From: Rhynchopus euleeides
Taxonomy: Eukaryota; Euglenozoa; Diplonemea; Diplonemida; Diplonemidae
Reading direction: 5' to 3'
Assembly (NCBI GenBank): GCA_963210315.1
Contig: OY723257.1
Coordinates: forward strand, 682,001-746,000
DNA length: 64,000 bases
How positions within the stretch are numbered: position 1 is the first letter of the stretch; each line of letters starts with the position of its first letter. Under the pieces are notes generated by a model. The model saw nothing but the letters and a program-made list of their open reading frames with translations. It made no database searches and was not told the origin of the DNA. Below, piece after piece: positions 41,096 through 50,702 of this stretch. The translations under genes and the position numbers were made by a program.

Positions 41096-42960
41096 TCAAC
41101 GAGGCGGGCGCGCTGGTAAAAGTGTAGGTGGCATCGACACTGGTGGCAACTCCACGGGGTGTGTGGCCTGCGTCCCTCGCGTGTACGCGTCTGCGCGTTG
41201 GTCGTGGGTCGCAACCCAGTGTGGAATAAGTCGTATCTGCTGGCGGCGCGCTGTTGTGTATATCTCCTGCAGCAGGAGGTTGCCTCGGTAGTTGGCGCAG
41301 TGGCCCTTCCGGAGCGCGAACACCAGGCCGAGGTTGTCTATGTGGCAGGTTACGCTTGCCTCCCTCACACGCTGCATCATGCGCACCCCCTGCCACACTG
41401 CATACGCTTCCTTCAGGAAGATGTTCGTGTCCGCGTCGCTCCCTTCGAACGCCCCTTGGGACACTGACTCCCCTCCCGGCAGCACGAGCACCGCCGCCCA
41501 CGCCGTGGATGACGCGTCTGTCCAGAGCTCAATGGTCGGTGGCGGGTTCTGCGGCGTATACCACTCGTTGTCCTCGATGAGGCGTGCCCGCGCCACTGTC
41601 TCCGCCTGCACCGACGGAGGTACTGCGACCCTGGAGTCCCATCGGGCGTTGTTTGAGTGCGTCTGCTTCGCGATGCGCCGCACGAAGGACAACACGGCTG
41701 GCATGTAACACATCGGTGTCCGCATCACATACGACTGCCAGACGAAAGACCCGAATACTCTGAACGCCCTGCGTGGTGTCGTGTGGCCGTTGACGACTTC
41801 CTTGTACTCTTCCCGTCCGAGGACTTTTTGCACCCAGGCTGTGTCCATGTGGAAACGGTGTCGCGTCAGGTCGAAGTGGATCCCGAACACTGTGAAGTCC
41901 TGCAGCGGCACGCCGTGTTGTGTGTCGTCGAAGTTCAGGGCGGCCCCCACCTTCTCGCAGCGGCTGATGAAGTCGGCGTACCTCGCCTGTGCCTCTGGTA
42001 GGGAGTCTCCGACAGCGATGAAGTTGTCAATCCAGACTATTCCGTGCTCTGGCGGGAGCAGCACGCGTGCGCTGCGGTTCGCGATTGCCGGGGAATGTGA
42101 CCACCCCATGCACATGACAGTCAGGAAGGTCTTCACGAATGTCTTTCTCTCCCCGCCTAGGCGCACTTCGAAATAGCGTTGGATCTCCTTGTGTACGGGG
42201 AACTGGTAGAACCAGCTGCGTGCATCTGCCATCACCACCCAGCTCGCCGCGGCCACTCGCTGTGTCACCTCCGTGATGTCCTGCAAACGCATGTCCGGTG
42301 GGCGTGTCATCAGTGCATTTAGCCGCCTTGCGTCGACGATGAAACGTTGGCCCCCAGACTTCTTGGACACGGTGAACGCTGGCAGCGTGAGGTACGGGTG
42401 TGCATCCGCCTCCGTCAGGACGCCATACTCAACCAAGGTGTCCAGGTGGTGCAACATGTGGCGTGATACCTTCCTCCCCGTTTTACGTAGTTCTTGGCGG
42501 GCCTCGGGAAGCAGTGCGTCAGCGAAAGCGGCTGGCTTGGTGATGAGGTCCAAGACCCCCGTCAGTTCACCCTCGCTGTCCAACCGTCGCAGTTCCTTGA
42601 GATTGAGGCGCGAGGTGCAGATCTCCGCGATGTAGTCCTCTTCCTCCGACAGCTCCGTCTTCGCGTTGGCTGGCCGTATCACCTTCCCCCCCGTGCACAC
42701 ACCCAAGTCCTCCCCGTAGAGGTCCTCGACACCCGGACCGTACGACTCTGCGCTATCCACCTCGCTCCACGCTTCCTCATCACTGGGTGGTGGGTCGGAC
42801 GCGGCTTCGTCGGATGTGGCATCTTCGTAGTAGCGGCGCGCTGCGAACAGCCTCGTGGTCCCCGGGAAGTGGGTTGCTGTCAGGGGTTTTGGCTGTGTGC
42901 GCGTCGTCCCCCCTTGCTGTCGTTTTTTCTTCACCACTCGATCTTCGCCGACACCTGTGC
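41096..42960 (-). CDS. Reverse transcriptase / RNase H of the YR retrotransposon
   Basis: About 610 residues to the stop at 41096. The same frame stays open upstream to 43954, but that part only mirrors the recombinase frame, so the real product probably begins near 42960. RT motifs in order: FTVSKKSGGQRFIVDARRLN, VMADARSWFYQFPV, MCMGWSHSPAIANR, then GIVWIDNFIAVGDS where YxDD is expected. The second Asp of the catalytic pair is Asn (IDN). RNase H follows with WTDASSTAWAA, FLKEAYAVWQ, CHIDNLGLVFALRKG and QRADAYTRG, keeping the D-E-D-D set. It lacks a good ATG and is offset by one frame from gag and recombinase, so frameshifting or a separate mRNA is needed. Confidence 0.85.
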
Positions 42961-43893
42961 TGTCTCGCGCGCGTGTGCGTTTTCCGCCGCTGATACGTAA
43001 CGCATCACACCGTCGACCGTCGCGTGTCTCGAGAGGAGGCGCACCTCCTCCAGTGGAACGTTCTTTCGCGCAAGCTGTGTGAGTGCCCCCCTCCGCAGAG
43101 AGTGTGCCGTGAGCCCCCTCCGTGCCCGCTTGACGGCTTTTACCACGGTCCGGTAGGTGACGTCCGCCGGGAACAGTCTCGTCTCTCCTGCTCTGCGCGC
43201 CCTGCGGAGGCGGTGTCGGAGGATACGGTGTAGGTCCTTCGGCAGGGAGATCCCTGTGATGTGACCCATGTGGAAGGGGTCCGCCTTCGACTGGGTCCAG
43301 CGCACGTATATCGGCTCGCTGCGCTTTTCCGCTGTGACGTCCTTCACATACAAGCGCAGTGCGTCCGAGGCCCTTGCCGCACCCCCCCACATGATGCCGA
43401 GCAGCAGTTTCACGAGGGGACGTGGCTCCTTCGCTAGCGCCTCCCGGATGTTGTGGGCTGTTGCTGGTTCTGCTTGCTTCAGTGGTCGTAGTGCTCCTCC
43501 CCGTTTCAGCGCCCGCCTGTAGTCCGCCACAATTTGTTTTCCGTCGAGGGGGAACGCTGCGAAGCGTCTGAGTGCTGCTGCAAGGTTGTTGAGGTACTGG
43601 AGGGCGGACTGCACTGATAGCCCGTCCTTCCGTTGCTTCGTGACCCACAGCACCGCCCCTTCGTCGTGTGGCAGTGTTCGCCTCTCCGCTTTCATCCACC
43701 CTTCCCGGAACTGCGAGTACCTGTCGTATGTGCGGCGGAGGGCCCCCCAGTATGTGGGTGCGAGGGCTTGGGCCAGGGTGTGTTGCAGTTCCTGGCGAAT
43801 GGTGGTTGCTTCCTCCGGGGTCACGCTCGTCTCGGTCTTGCGGGGGCGTCCTCTTGTTGACGGGGGGGCAGATGGTACTGCCTTCACATACAC
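42931..43893 (-). CDS. Tyrosine recombinase of the YR retrotransposon
   Basis: About 320 residues. The catalytic set is complete: Arg in GGAARASDALRLYVKDV, His-x-x-Arg in TAHSLRRGALTQLA, His in LLSRHATVDG and the nucleophile Tyr in VMRYVSAAENAHA. The N-terminal 120 residues form the helical core-binding region (TYWGALRRTYDRYSQFREGW). The enzyme integrates circular element DNA by site-specific recombination. There is no ATG at the start; the frame is continuous with gag except for one TGA at 43951-43953, so it may be made by stop-codon readthrough as a gag-recombinase fusion. The stop is at 42931. Confidence 0.88.
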   Translation of the reverse strand: MYVKAVPSAPPSTRGRPRKTETSVTPEEATTIRQELQHTLAQALAPTYWGALRRTYDRYSQFREGWMKAERRTLPHDEGAVLWVTKQRKDGLSVQSALQYLNNLAAALRRFAAFPLDGKQIVADYRRALKRGGALRPLKQAEPATAHNIREALAKEPRPLVKLLLGIMWGGAARASDALRLYVKDVTAEKRSEPIYVRWTQSKADPFHMGHITGISLPKDLHRILRHRLRRARRAGETRLFPADVTYRTVVKAVKRARRGLTAHSLRRGALTQLARKNVPLEEVRLLSRHATVDGVMRYVSAAENAHARETAQVSAKIEW

Positions 43894-43950
43894 TACCGCG
43901 GCGGGGGGGAGGGTCGTGGCCCGCGGGCGTCCCCTGCTGGTGTCGGGGAG

Positions 43951-45021
43951 TCACTGTCGCTTGCCTTTCCCCCCCCGTCCTTTGTGATGGCCCTTTCCCG
44001 AGTAGGGCGCGGGGCGGTCCTGCGTGTTACGCTCCTGCAGGAACCGCTCCTGAAACGCGGCCCGCCTCTCCTGTGTGTCGTCCTGCGTGGCCCGCCCCTC
44101 CCGGAGTAGGCGCCCGTGTGTCACCGCATCGTACTTCGCTGGGTCCATAATCTTCGCCTTTGCCAGGTAGAGGCGGGCGCCCGCGCGCCCCTTCAGGAGA
44201 AAGTGCGAGTTCATAACGACGATTGTCTTGTGGAGGGCCTCGGTAAAGCGATCCGGATCATCGTCGTCGCGGATCAGTCCCATTGTCTGAAACAGAGCGT
44301 CGAAGGCCTGGATGAGCTGGTGTTGCCAGTCCGGTGAACTCGGGGCATCGCTGAGCTCCGCCTGTCGGAAAACCCGGGATACCTCAGCTTTCACCAACCT
44401 GCGTCCGGGGACAGTGGCGATCGACGATCCCCAGGTCGACACGATGTGGGCGGAGAAATCGGCGGGCAGCTCGGCCTCCGTCCGCTGCAGCGCCTTCTGC
44501 AGGGTGGCGATCTGCTTCGCCTGCGTCTCCACGGTCTTCTTCAGCTCCTTCTGTTCCTTCTCCAGCCGGCCTGTCAATTTCAGCAGGTACTCCAGCGAGT
44601 TCGCCACGCGGAGATCGGTGTTCGAGTCGGCGGGGTGGTGTGCGTCCCTGTGCTGGAGGCCCGTGCCACTCTGGCTGTCCGCCTCGCTGTACTCCCCGTC
44701 CTCGCCTAGCTCGCCCGTCGCTGCTGCCAGGTCCGCCGCGGTCTCCTCGTCGACTGCCTGCCGGACCCATGCGCACTCGGGGCACACCCAGCCCCTGTCC
44801 CCTGCGCCCTCGAGCCATTCGGGGACGACGTGCGCCGGGATGTGCTCTCTCAAGCACGTCCTGACCGTGGTCCCACCGCAGTCGTGGCAGCTGAATGCGG
44901 TCCTGGCTGTGTGTGTAGTATTGCACGTTTCGAATATGCACTCGGGGCGACGCTCTGCTGGCTCGTTGTCGGGGTGGGCGGGGTCGGGAACCTTCAGGGT
45001 GTCCCAATCCAGAGTGGCCAT
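43951..45021 (-). CDS. Gag-like protein of the YR retrotransposon
   Basis: 356 residues from the first ATG (45021, MATLDWDTLKV). The frame is open further upstream through a tandem repeat but has no ATG there. Residues 25-85 hold paired Cys/His motifs (ECIFETCNTTH, FSCHDCGGTT, WVCPECAWV) that look like a RING/PHD-style zinc module. Residues 145-190 form a coiled coil (LEKEQKELKKTVETQAKQIA). The C-terminal third is alpha-helical, followed by an Arg/Lys/Gly-rich tail (GKGHHKGRGGKGKRQ) suited to nucleic-acid binding. It ends at TGA 43951, after which the same frame runs into the recombinase. Gag identity is inferred from position, coiled coil and basic tail. Confidence 0.7.
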   Translation of the reverse strand: MATLDWDTLKVPDPAHPDNEPAERRPECIFETCNTTHTARTAFSCHDCGGTTVRTCLREHIPAHVVPEWLEGAGDRGWVCPECAWVRQAVDEETAADLAAATGELGEDGEYSEADSQSGTGLQHRDAHHPADSNTDLRVANSLEYLLKLTGRLEKEQKELKKTVETQAKQIATLQKALQRTEAELPADFSAHIVSTWGSSIATVPGRRLVKAEVSRVFRQAELSDAPSSPDWQHQLIQAFDALFQTMGLIRDDDDPDRFTEALHKTIVVMNSHFLLKGRAGARLYLAKAKIMDPAKYDAVTHGRLLREGRATQDDTQERRAAFQERFLQERNTQDRPAPYSGKGHHKGRGGKGKRQ

Positions 45022-45032
45022 CTTCTCTGTTA

Positions 45033-45285
45033 CGCAGCTCGGCGTAGTTACTGTTCCTCTCCTATTCACGCAGCTCGGCGTAGTTTCTGTTCCTCTCCTA
45101 TTCACGCAGCTCGGCGTAGTTTCTGTTTCTCTCCTATACACGCAGCTCGGCGTAGTTTCTGTTCCTCTCCTATACACGCAGCTCGGCGTACTCCCTCAGC
45201 CCGTTCTGTTCCTCTCCTATACACGCAGCTCGGCGTACTCCCTCAGCCCGTTCTGTTCCTCTCCTATACACGCAGCTCGGCGGAC
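45033..45285 (-). repeat. Tandem repeat in the retrotransposon 5' leader
   Basis: Seven CGCAGCTCGGCG units start at 45033, 45069, 45105, 45141, 45177, 45224 and 45271: four spacings of 36 bases, then two of 47. They lie just upstream of the gag ATG and could be promoter or packaging repeats. Confidence 0.85.
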
Positions 45286-45507
45286 TCTGTCCGCTTCTGT
45301 CACTCTTGCTCCCCTCTTGATTCTCTCGCCTGCTTGATAGTTTGATGCGTTGACGCTTCTACACACAAAACCCTGAACTGATCACACCCTGAGCCTGATG
45401 AAGGGTGGGGTTAGTGTATAGAGCACGTTTGGTTGCAGCTGTGGTGGGGCGCTTTCCGCTCACACGAGTGTGCTTAAAAAAAAATAATCTGATCAAAAAA
45501 AATCATA

Positions 45508-45603
45508 GGGGGCCCTCGCTACCAGTCACAGATCGTCAGTGAGGGGAAGCGGGGCTGGAGCCCACTTTTTCTCACTCAGTCACATCTGGTAGCGAGGGCC
45601 CCC
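45508..45603. repeat. Small MITE, CTGGTAGCGAGGGC family, copy 2
   Basis: Ends GGGGGCCCTCGCTACCAG and CTGGTAGCGAGGGCCCCC form a perfect 18-base inverted repeat. It is identical to copy 3 in duplication copy B and related to the copy at 5731. Confidence 0.85.
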
Positions 45604-45717
45604 ATAAAGCCGACATTTCTTTTTTCCTGGTGACAACCCAATCAATCTGGAAGCAAAAACCCCCAACACACAACGCATCACGCCCCCCCCTCCTGCGGGA
45701 CTGCACCCTCACAACCC

Positions 45718-46755
45718 CTACGCCTCCGCCACCTTCTTGATGAAGGTCTGCAGGGCATCGTCGGAGGCAAAGTCAAAGAGGACATGCACGTCGTAGCACC
45801 CCTCCTTGGGCACATCGCACACACGCGTCCACCCCTCGTTGGGCGGGGAGGTCACCACCTCGAGAGACACGGTCTCCGGAGCCTGGTAGAGCTCTGGCCA
45901 CAGCAGGTAGCCCGCCGCCACGGTGTCCCACAGGCGGTAGTACGGGCAGCACGGGCCAGCAACCAGCTGATAGGCGTCGAACAGCAGCTGCACCAGGTTG
46001 CGGCGGGGGGATCCGGGCTCCGTGGAGTCGATGGACTGCTGCAGCACACCGAAGAACTCTGCGTTGATGGGGGTCCTGTCCGCGATGTCCAGGGGGAAGA
46101 GGTACAGCGGCACGCCGCCACGCCCCAGCTGGCGCAGCAGGTCCGCGCCCGCCTGCGGGTCGGTGAAGACGTTCCACTCCGCGTGGCTGTTGTTCCACTT
46201 GAACTGGTTGGGGTCCAGGTTCCCCGCCACCCGCACGGCACCCGCCATCCAGTAGACAGCCTTGATGTTGCGCGCCAGGCAGGGGTGGCGCTTCAGGAGG
46301 TTCGTCAGAGGGGTCGGCGCCGACACGATCACCAGCGACACATTCTTGTTCCGCCTGAGGTAGCGCTCCAGCCACATGTCGCCGTCGAGGAAGGGCCACT
46401 GCTGGGTGGTGTTCGGCTGCAGCTTCTCCGTCAGGTTCATGAACTTCATGGAGTCCGCACGGTATTCATAAGGGAAGGGGTTGTACATGCGGGCACGGCT
46501 CAGAGACAGGTCCACGTCCCAGCTGTCCGTGGTGCCGTGCGCCGCAGCGATGACCTGGTGGAGCTGCTCGGCAGCCACCATGCTGGAAGGGAGCACGGAG
46601 TCGGCGTTCACCACAACCTCCCCGTCGAAGTCGCTGAACTTCGACAGCAGCACCGTGCACATGTAGTCATCCACAGCTGCATCGTGCATCAGAACAACGC
46701 TGCCGCTCGCCCCCGTCAGGAGGGCGGCGCCCACAAGCCACAGAGGCATCATCAT
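45718..46755 (-). CDS. Secreted inosine/uridine-type nucleoside hydrolase, copy A
   Basis: 345 residues. The start is the first of three consecutive ATG codons at 46755; a signal peptide follows (PLWLVGAALLTGASG). The nucleoside hydrolase calcium/ribose site is visible as HDAAVDD (Asp25, Asp29, Asp30). Further family signatures are NADSVL, VSAPTPLTNLL, KAVYWMAGAV, the SHAEWNVFTDPQAG stretch (family N-x-A-E-x-N-x-x-x-D-P) and a late WDTVAAGYLLWPEL Asp. The family cleaves the N-glycosidic bond of nucleosides for purine or pyrimidine salvage; a secreted form would act outside the cell or in the secretory pathway. The first Asp of the usual DxDxxxDD is His24, a variation worth noting. Near-identical to copy B at 52389-53426; the one coding difference I found is synonymous. 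Confidence 0.88.
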   Translation of the reverse strand: MMMPLWLVGAALLTGASGSVVLMHDAAVDDYMCTVLLSKFSDFDGEVVVNADSVLPSSMVAAEQLHQVIAAAHGTTDSWDVDLSLSRARMYNPFPYEYRADSMKFMNLTEKLQPNTTQQWPFLDGDMWLERYLRRNKNVSLVIVSAPTPLTNLLKRHPCLARNIKAVYWMAGAVRVAGNLDPNQFKWNNSHAEWNVFTDPQAGADLLRQLGRGGVPLYLFPLDIADRTPINAEFFGVLQQSIDSTEPGSPRRNLVQLLFDAYQLVAGPCCPYYRLWDTVAAGYLLWPELYQAPETVSLEVVTSPPNEGWTRVCDVPKEGCYDVHVLFDFASDDALQTFIKKVAEA

Positions 46756-48007
46756 GGCTGGATTTGGTCTGGATGTCGGGTGGCGGGTGTCAGGTGTGGC
46801 GGGTGATGTACAATATTGTTGAGAAAGTGCCCTCCCCCGGCTGATCTGACAGGGGGTGGACCTGCCCACGTTTGTGCGGGGGGGAGAGCTATCTTGTTGA
46901 AGATCTGCTCGGTGGGCAGAAGGGAGGGCTGGGGCGGGCTGGGGCGGGGAGCGATCTGACGTGCATCGCGAAGCTCTGTGCGAAACCCAACCACCCACAC
47001 CCTCATTGCGCGGGTGGTGTGCGGCGCGCCCACAAAGCGGGGGGAGCCCACGACAACACCACACAAGCCCCCCCCGCGCAGTGTCTCTTTGAAAGGGGTG
47101 TGAGGGCATCATCGCTTGTCACGGCATGCACCCAAAGCATCTCCACCAACAACACACAGAGCGACACACAGAGCCCTGTTTGGCCAGGGGTACCGAGGCC
47201 GCAAAGAGGAGTGGTGAGACCACAGGGACCTCATTGGCGAAAGGGCACACTGCGGAGTTTGCAATGTTTGAATTGCCCACCACCACCACCACCCAGCACA
47301 AAACGCAGAGCACACCGAGCTGGGACGGCTCTTGATGCAATTGTCTAACACTTCCCTCACGCACACAGTCAAGTGGTTCTACCGCACACACACAGAGTAT
47401 CATTATTCAGACTAGAATAGATAGGCCCTCCCGCCCAAAAGCGTGGAACGACACCTATCACCTACCACCTCGGCAGTGTGTGTGTGTCAGCTCCCTCTCC
47501 CCCCCCCCCCCCTAGGCAAAATCTTAAGGGGTAAAAATAGCGGCATTTTTCACATAGGCGAGGAACACGCACTAAATGGCTGTAAACTTGAAACCCCGGC
47601 CCCTGGGAGTATTTGGGGGCGGTCTGGGTGGTTTTTGGGGGTATTTGGCCACTTCTGAGCCAATCCGTGACCATGCTCAAAAAAATGTAGTGGTTTGGTT
47701 CCGGCCCCCTCATCCGAACCACCCTTCCGAGCCCGTCCCGCCCTACTTGCTCGCAACATTCCGCCGTTTCGTTTCCTGAGTGGGCACTGCTGCCTTCGGT
47801 TCAAATTGGGGGTGCAGGAACGTGACAAGCTTGGGAAGGAGTGCCTTCTCAGTAGTTTCTCCGCTGTAACGGCGCTGTTGTGTTCTGCTGCAAGCGCACG
47901 CTTCTGCAGCAGGCATTCAATCTGGCTTCGTTCGGAATTCGGCCTCTTCCAAACCCCTGTGGACATCCTTCGCTGCAGAGGCAGATGGGGTGGCCTTCTT
48001 CCTGAAC
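46756..48007. other. Intergenic DNA spanning the right end of duplication copy A
   Basis: Up to about 47512 it matches copy B (53427-54196). An acceptor-like CCGACATCCAG lies about 15 bases before the hydrolase ATG. Beyond 47512 the sequence is unique; protein-like words occur on both strands at 47770-47950 without a consistent frame. Confidence 0.45.
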
Positions 48008-48512
48008 ATGCCTGAACTGAAAGTTCAATTCTTCAGCAGAATGGGTCACTGGCACCCCGGTGAGTGCCTTGTTGCTTGAACTGTGCGATCTGTGCTGCGC
48101 GGTGACAAAAGATCAGGGGGTGTGCAGTGGTGCTCGCTGCCTACCTGCTGGCCCTACGCCGCCGCCCCCGCATCTGCGGGAAGCGCCTGCTGGAGCTGGG
48201 TTGCGGGGTGGGAATACCGAGCCTGGTCGCCCTTGTGGGGTGCGGCGCTGCAAAGGCCGTCCTCACGGACACAGCTGCGCAGGTGCAGTGGCAGCAGGCT
48301 ATGTCACACAACCTGCATGCCAAGCACGCGGGGAGGGTGTGAGCGGCCTGCTGGCGTGGGGCATGCCTGAAGACATCGCCAACATACAACACACACACGG
48401 CCCGTTCGACCTGATCCTTGCTGCGGACTGCATGTTCGATGCCGCCGTGTGTGGCCCGTTCTGCTGCATCCTCGTACAGCTGCTGCCATTTGGTACGACA
48501 GGGCCCACGTGA
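48008..48512 (+). pseudogene. METTL21/Methyltransf_16-type methyltransferase, broken by a frameshift
   Basis: Exon 48008-48059 (MPELKVQFFSRMGHWHP) joins across a 68-base intron (GTGAGT...GTGCAG) to an exon beginning VVLAAYLLALRRRP. The SAM-binding motif I, RLLELGCGVGIPSLVALVGC, is followed by AVLTDTAAQVQ (the acidic Asp of motif II). Later FDLILAADCMFDAAVCGP carries the family's D-x-x-Y/F-like motif. Between HAKHAGRV and SGLLAWGMPED the frame shifts by one base around 48335 with no room for an intron, and the product stops soon after QLLPFG. The family methylates lysines on proteins. The frame shift means the copy is probably dead, unless it is a sequencing error in the GGGGAGGG tract. Confidence 0.65.
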
Positions 48513-48769
48513 TGACTCACAGAAACCATTAGTCGCGGGGACTGCGACGGCTTCGCCGTGGCCGCACACCTCATCCTTGTCCAGAAGTGGTCCAGGATGA
48601 CCCCTATGCATTCGACGGAGGGCACGTCAGAAAGCCCCCCCGAGTGACGCCCTTGCATGCGCGGACACATCCCGGTCTTTGTTGAGAATAATTTGGGGGA
48701 AGGTCATTAAAGATTTCCCCGCCCCCTCGCTCCACGTTGCTAACTATTCTACCACTCCATGAGGTCATT

Positions 48770-48872
48770 CTCAGTCCAGGACTCCTCTCAGGACAGGAGG
48801 ACTTTCTCAGTACAGGACTCCTCTCAGGACAGGAGGACCTTCTCAGTACAGGACTCCTCTCAGGACAGGAGC
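48770..48872 (+). repeat. 36-base tandem repeat, three copies
   Basis: TCAGTACAGGACTCCTCTCA plus GGACAGGAGGACYTTC recurs at about 48770, 48807 and 48843, ending just before duplication copy B begins at 48970. Confidence 0.85.
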
Positions 48873-50591
48873 TCAACAGAACGAAGCGCTGCACTCGTGC
48901 TGTGATGAAAACAACCTTCGAGCAGCTGCTGGTCTATGACCTCACTACACCGGACTCCGCCGGACCCTGGAAGCCCTGTTTGTGTCCTGAAGCCGGAAAC
49001 GAGCCTCAGTGTCTGCAGGGGGGTGTGGTGTCGGTGGTGTCGGCAGTGGCAGCATAATGCAGGCCTCCCTGTCAATGGACGCACGGTGAGGTGGTGCGGG
49101 GGGTGAGGGGCGGGCGGGGCCGGGCGGGGGGTCAGGAGTCGACGGGTTGAGTTGAGCGGTTGATCAAAGGAGGCCCTTCTTGATGACGGGCGTATCGTCA
49201 GAGCGCATGGGGACACATCGCGAACATTGGATGTGGTTCCATGCGAACAATTCGGGGTGGGGACGGGGACGGGGATGGGTGGGGTGTTGGAGTAAGGATG
49301 GGTCCCAGGTGGCGGGAAAACAGGGTGCTTGCTTTTTTTTGTTCTTAATTTTCTTTTTACAGTTCTGCACGGTTCTTCTTGGTTTATTGGCGCCGTGTCG
49401 CACGGCTCACGGCCACCCCCGACACCCATGCCACGTGCTCTCTCTGCTGCACCGGCAGCAGAACAAAACAAACACGTCTGGCATGTGAGTGGGTGTAATG
49501 GCCGGAACCGCGGACAATGATTTTGACAGCCCGCCCTGTTTCCGCCGGGTCAACGAGGGACATCCAGCAGGCAAAGCGACATCAATGACCAACTGACAGG
49601 TTGGGGCGACCAACGCGGATATTTTCCGCTGTGGCCCGTGATGACATGACGTGGATGACCCGAAGTGGACCCGCCCTGCTGCACACCTGGGACGCGGTGG
49701 GCTGAGTGAGTGAGTGAGTGAGGAGGAGGAGGAGGAAACCGGTGTGTTGTTGGCGCTGCACACACGGCCCACAAGGCATTGGCAAACAGGGAATCCAAGC
49801 GGTGGGCAACTCGACAAGTGTGGAGCTTGTCAAAATCGCACCCCTTTTCGATTTTATGTAGACACCCTGTCCAGGAACCGGGTGGGGGAACAGTCCCCCG
49901 GACTCCTTTTCGTTGAGCGCACACAAAAATTCAATCGCCTTGCTCGTGCGCCGTGTGTTCCATACAAGCTTCCAACACACCAGTTTTCTTTTCCCCTTGC
50001 GCGCGCACTCGGGCATTTCAGAACCGTGAAGGCCCTGTGAAGTGGCGCATTAAGGCAAAGCTTAACAAAGGGTCCTCAGGCGAGAGGCAAAAGGAGGAGT
50101 GCAGGGCACGGAGGTGGGGATTTCGGTAATCGGTAAAATTCAGATAAGGTTGCGACGGAGGGCATGCTGATGCCCAGAGGGCACTTCGCAGGTAGAGAAA
50201 AGAATTCACGGCCCACGTTATCAAGAAAACAATGGGGGGTGGGAGGGGGGTTTTTCGTTCGAACGGACTGCCGTGGCGTACCCTGGAGGAGGAGGACTGT
50301 TGGCACACAGGCACGGAGGCTGGCCCGTGTGGGCACAGGAATAGGCAGGCAGCCAAGGCAGTCGGGCGGTGGGGAATTGAAGGATGGGGAAACACAGAGA
50401 GAGAGAGAGAGAGAAACAGTCTGAATTATCCGGAACGTCCGCACCCCCCATCTGGCCATAACCCCAAGTTGAGCGCTGATTGGTTGCTTCTAACGGGATG
50501 CCCCAGCACAGGGGATCGCGCGCTGGAAACAAACAAATGCAGGAGGAGTTCTTATTTGTTTGTGCGCCAAACCCGGGTGAACCAACCTCAC

Positions 50592-50702
50592 GGGGGGCCT
50601 TCGCTCAGAAATGCAGAGAAGTGATGAATGGTGAGCCGCCTCACAACACTGGCTGCAGAGTGACACAGTTTGACACACAGTGGCACAGAGCGAAGGCCTC
50701 CC
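50592..50702. repeat. Small MITE, GAGCGAAGGCC family, copy 2
   Basis: Ends GGGGGCCTTCGCTC and GAGCGAAGGCCTCC are inverted repeats. The interior shares GGCTGCAGA, GTGACACAG and CACAGAGCGAAGG with the 5549 copy. It lies in the B-specific segment 50557-50833. Confidence 0.65.

Larger units (their letters stand above)
40801..45480 (-). mobile_element. Tyrosine-recombinase (DIRS/Ngaro-type) retrotransposon with split direct repeats
   Basis: Repeat R1 (81 bases, starting AAAGCGCCCTATCACTTCAC) is at 40801-40881 and 40984-41064. Repeat R2 (about 105 bases, starting AACTGATCACACCCTGAGCC) is at 40882-40986 and 45376-45480. Read on the coding (minus) strand the order is R2, genes, R1, R2, R1: the A1-genes-B1A2B2 split direct repeat layout of PAT/Ngaro-type elements. 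Coding order is gag, tyrosine recombinase, RT/RNase H. Recombinase placed before RT is unlike DIRS and Ngaro, where it is last. The element lies in duplication copy A and is absent from copy B. All frames are long and the catalytic residues of recombinase and RNase H are intact, so it looks young. Confidence 0.9.
30497..47512 (+). repeat. Segmental duplication, copy A (interrupted by two insertions)
   Basis: Nearly every base of copy B (48970-54196) has a counterpart here in the same order: 30497-32540, 40372-40800 and 45481-47512. The outer limits are GAAGCCCTGTTTG on the left and the poly-C run after TCAGCTCCCTCTC on the right. Copy A additionally contains 32541-40371 and 40801-45480, and lacks B segments at about 50557-50833 and 51717-52146. 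The copies differ by very few substitutions, so the duplication is recent. Confidence 0.9.

Noticed and set aside
42961-43954. Upstream extension of the RT open frame over the recombinase gene
   Set aside because: This part is Pro/Arg/Thr-rich and merely an alternative frame of the recombinase, which carries the catalytic motifs.
45033-45285. CRISPR-like array of 36-base repeats
   Set aside because: The repeats are contiguous, without unique spacers, and lie in a eukaryotic retrotransposon leader; this is an ordinary tandem repeat.
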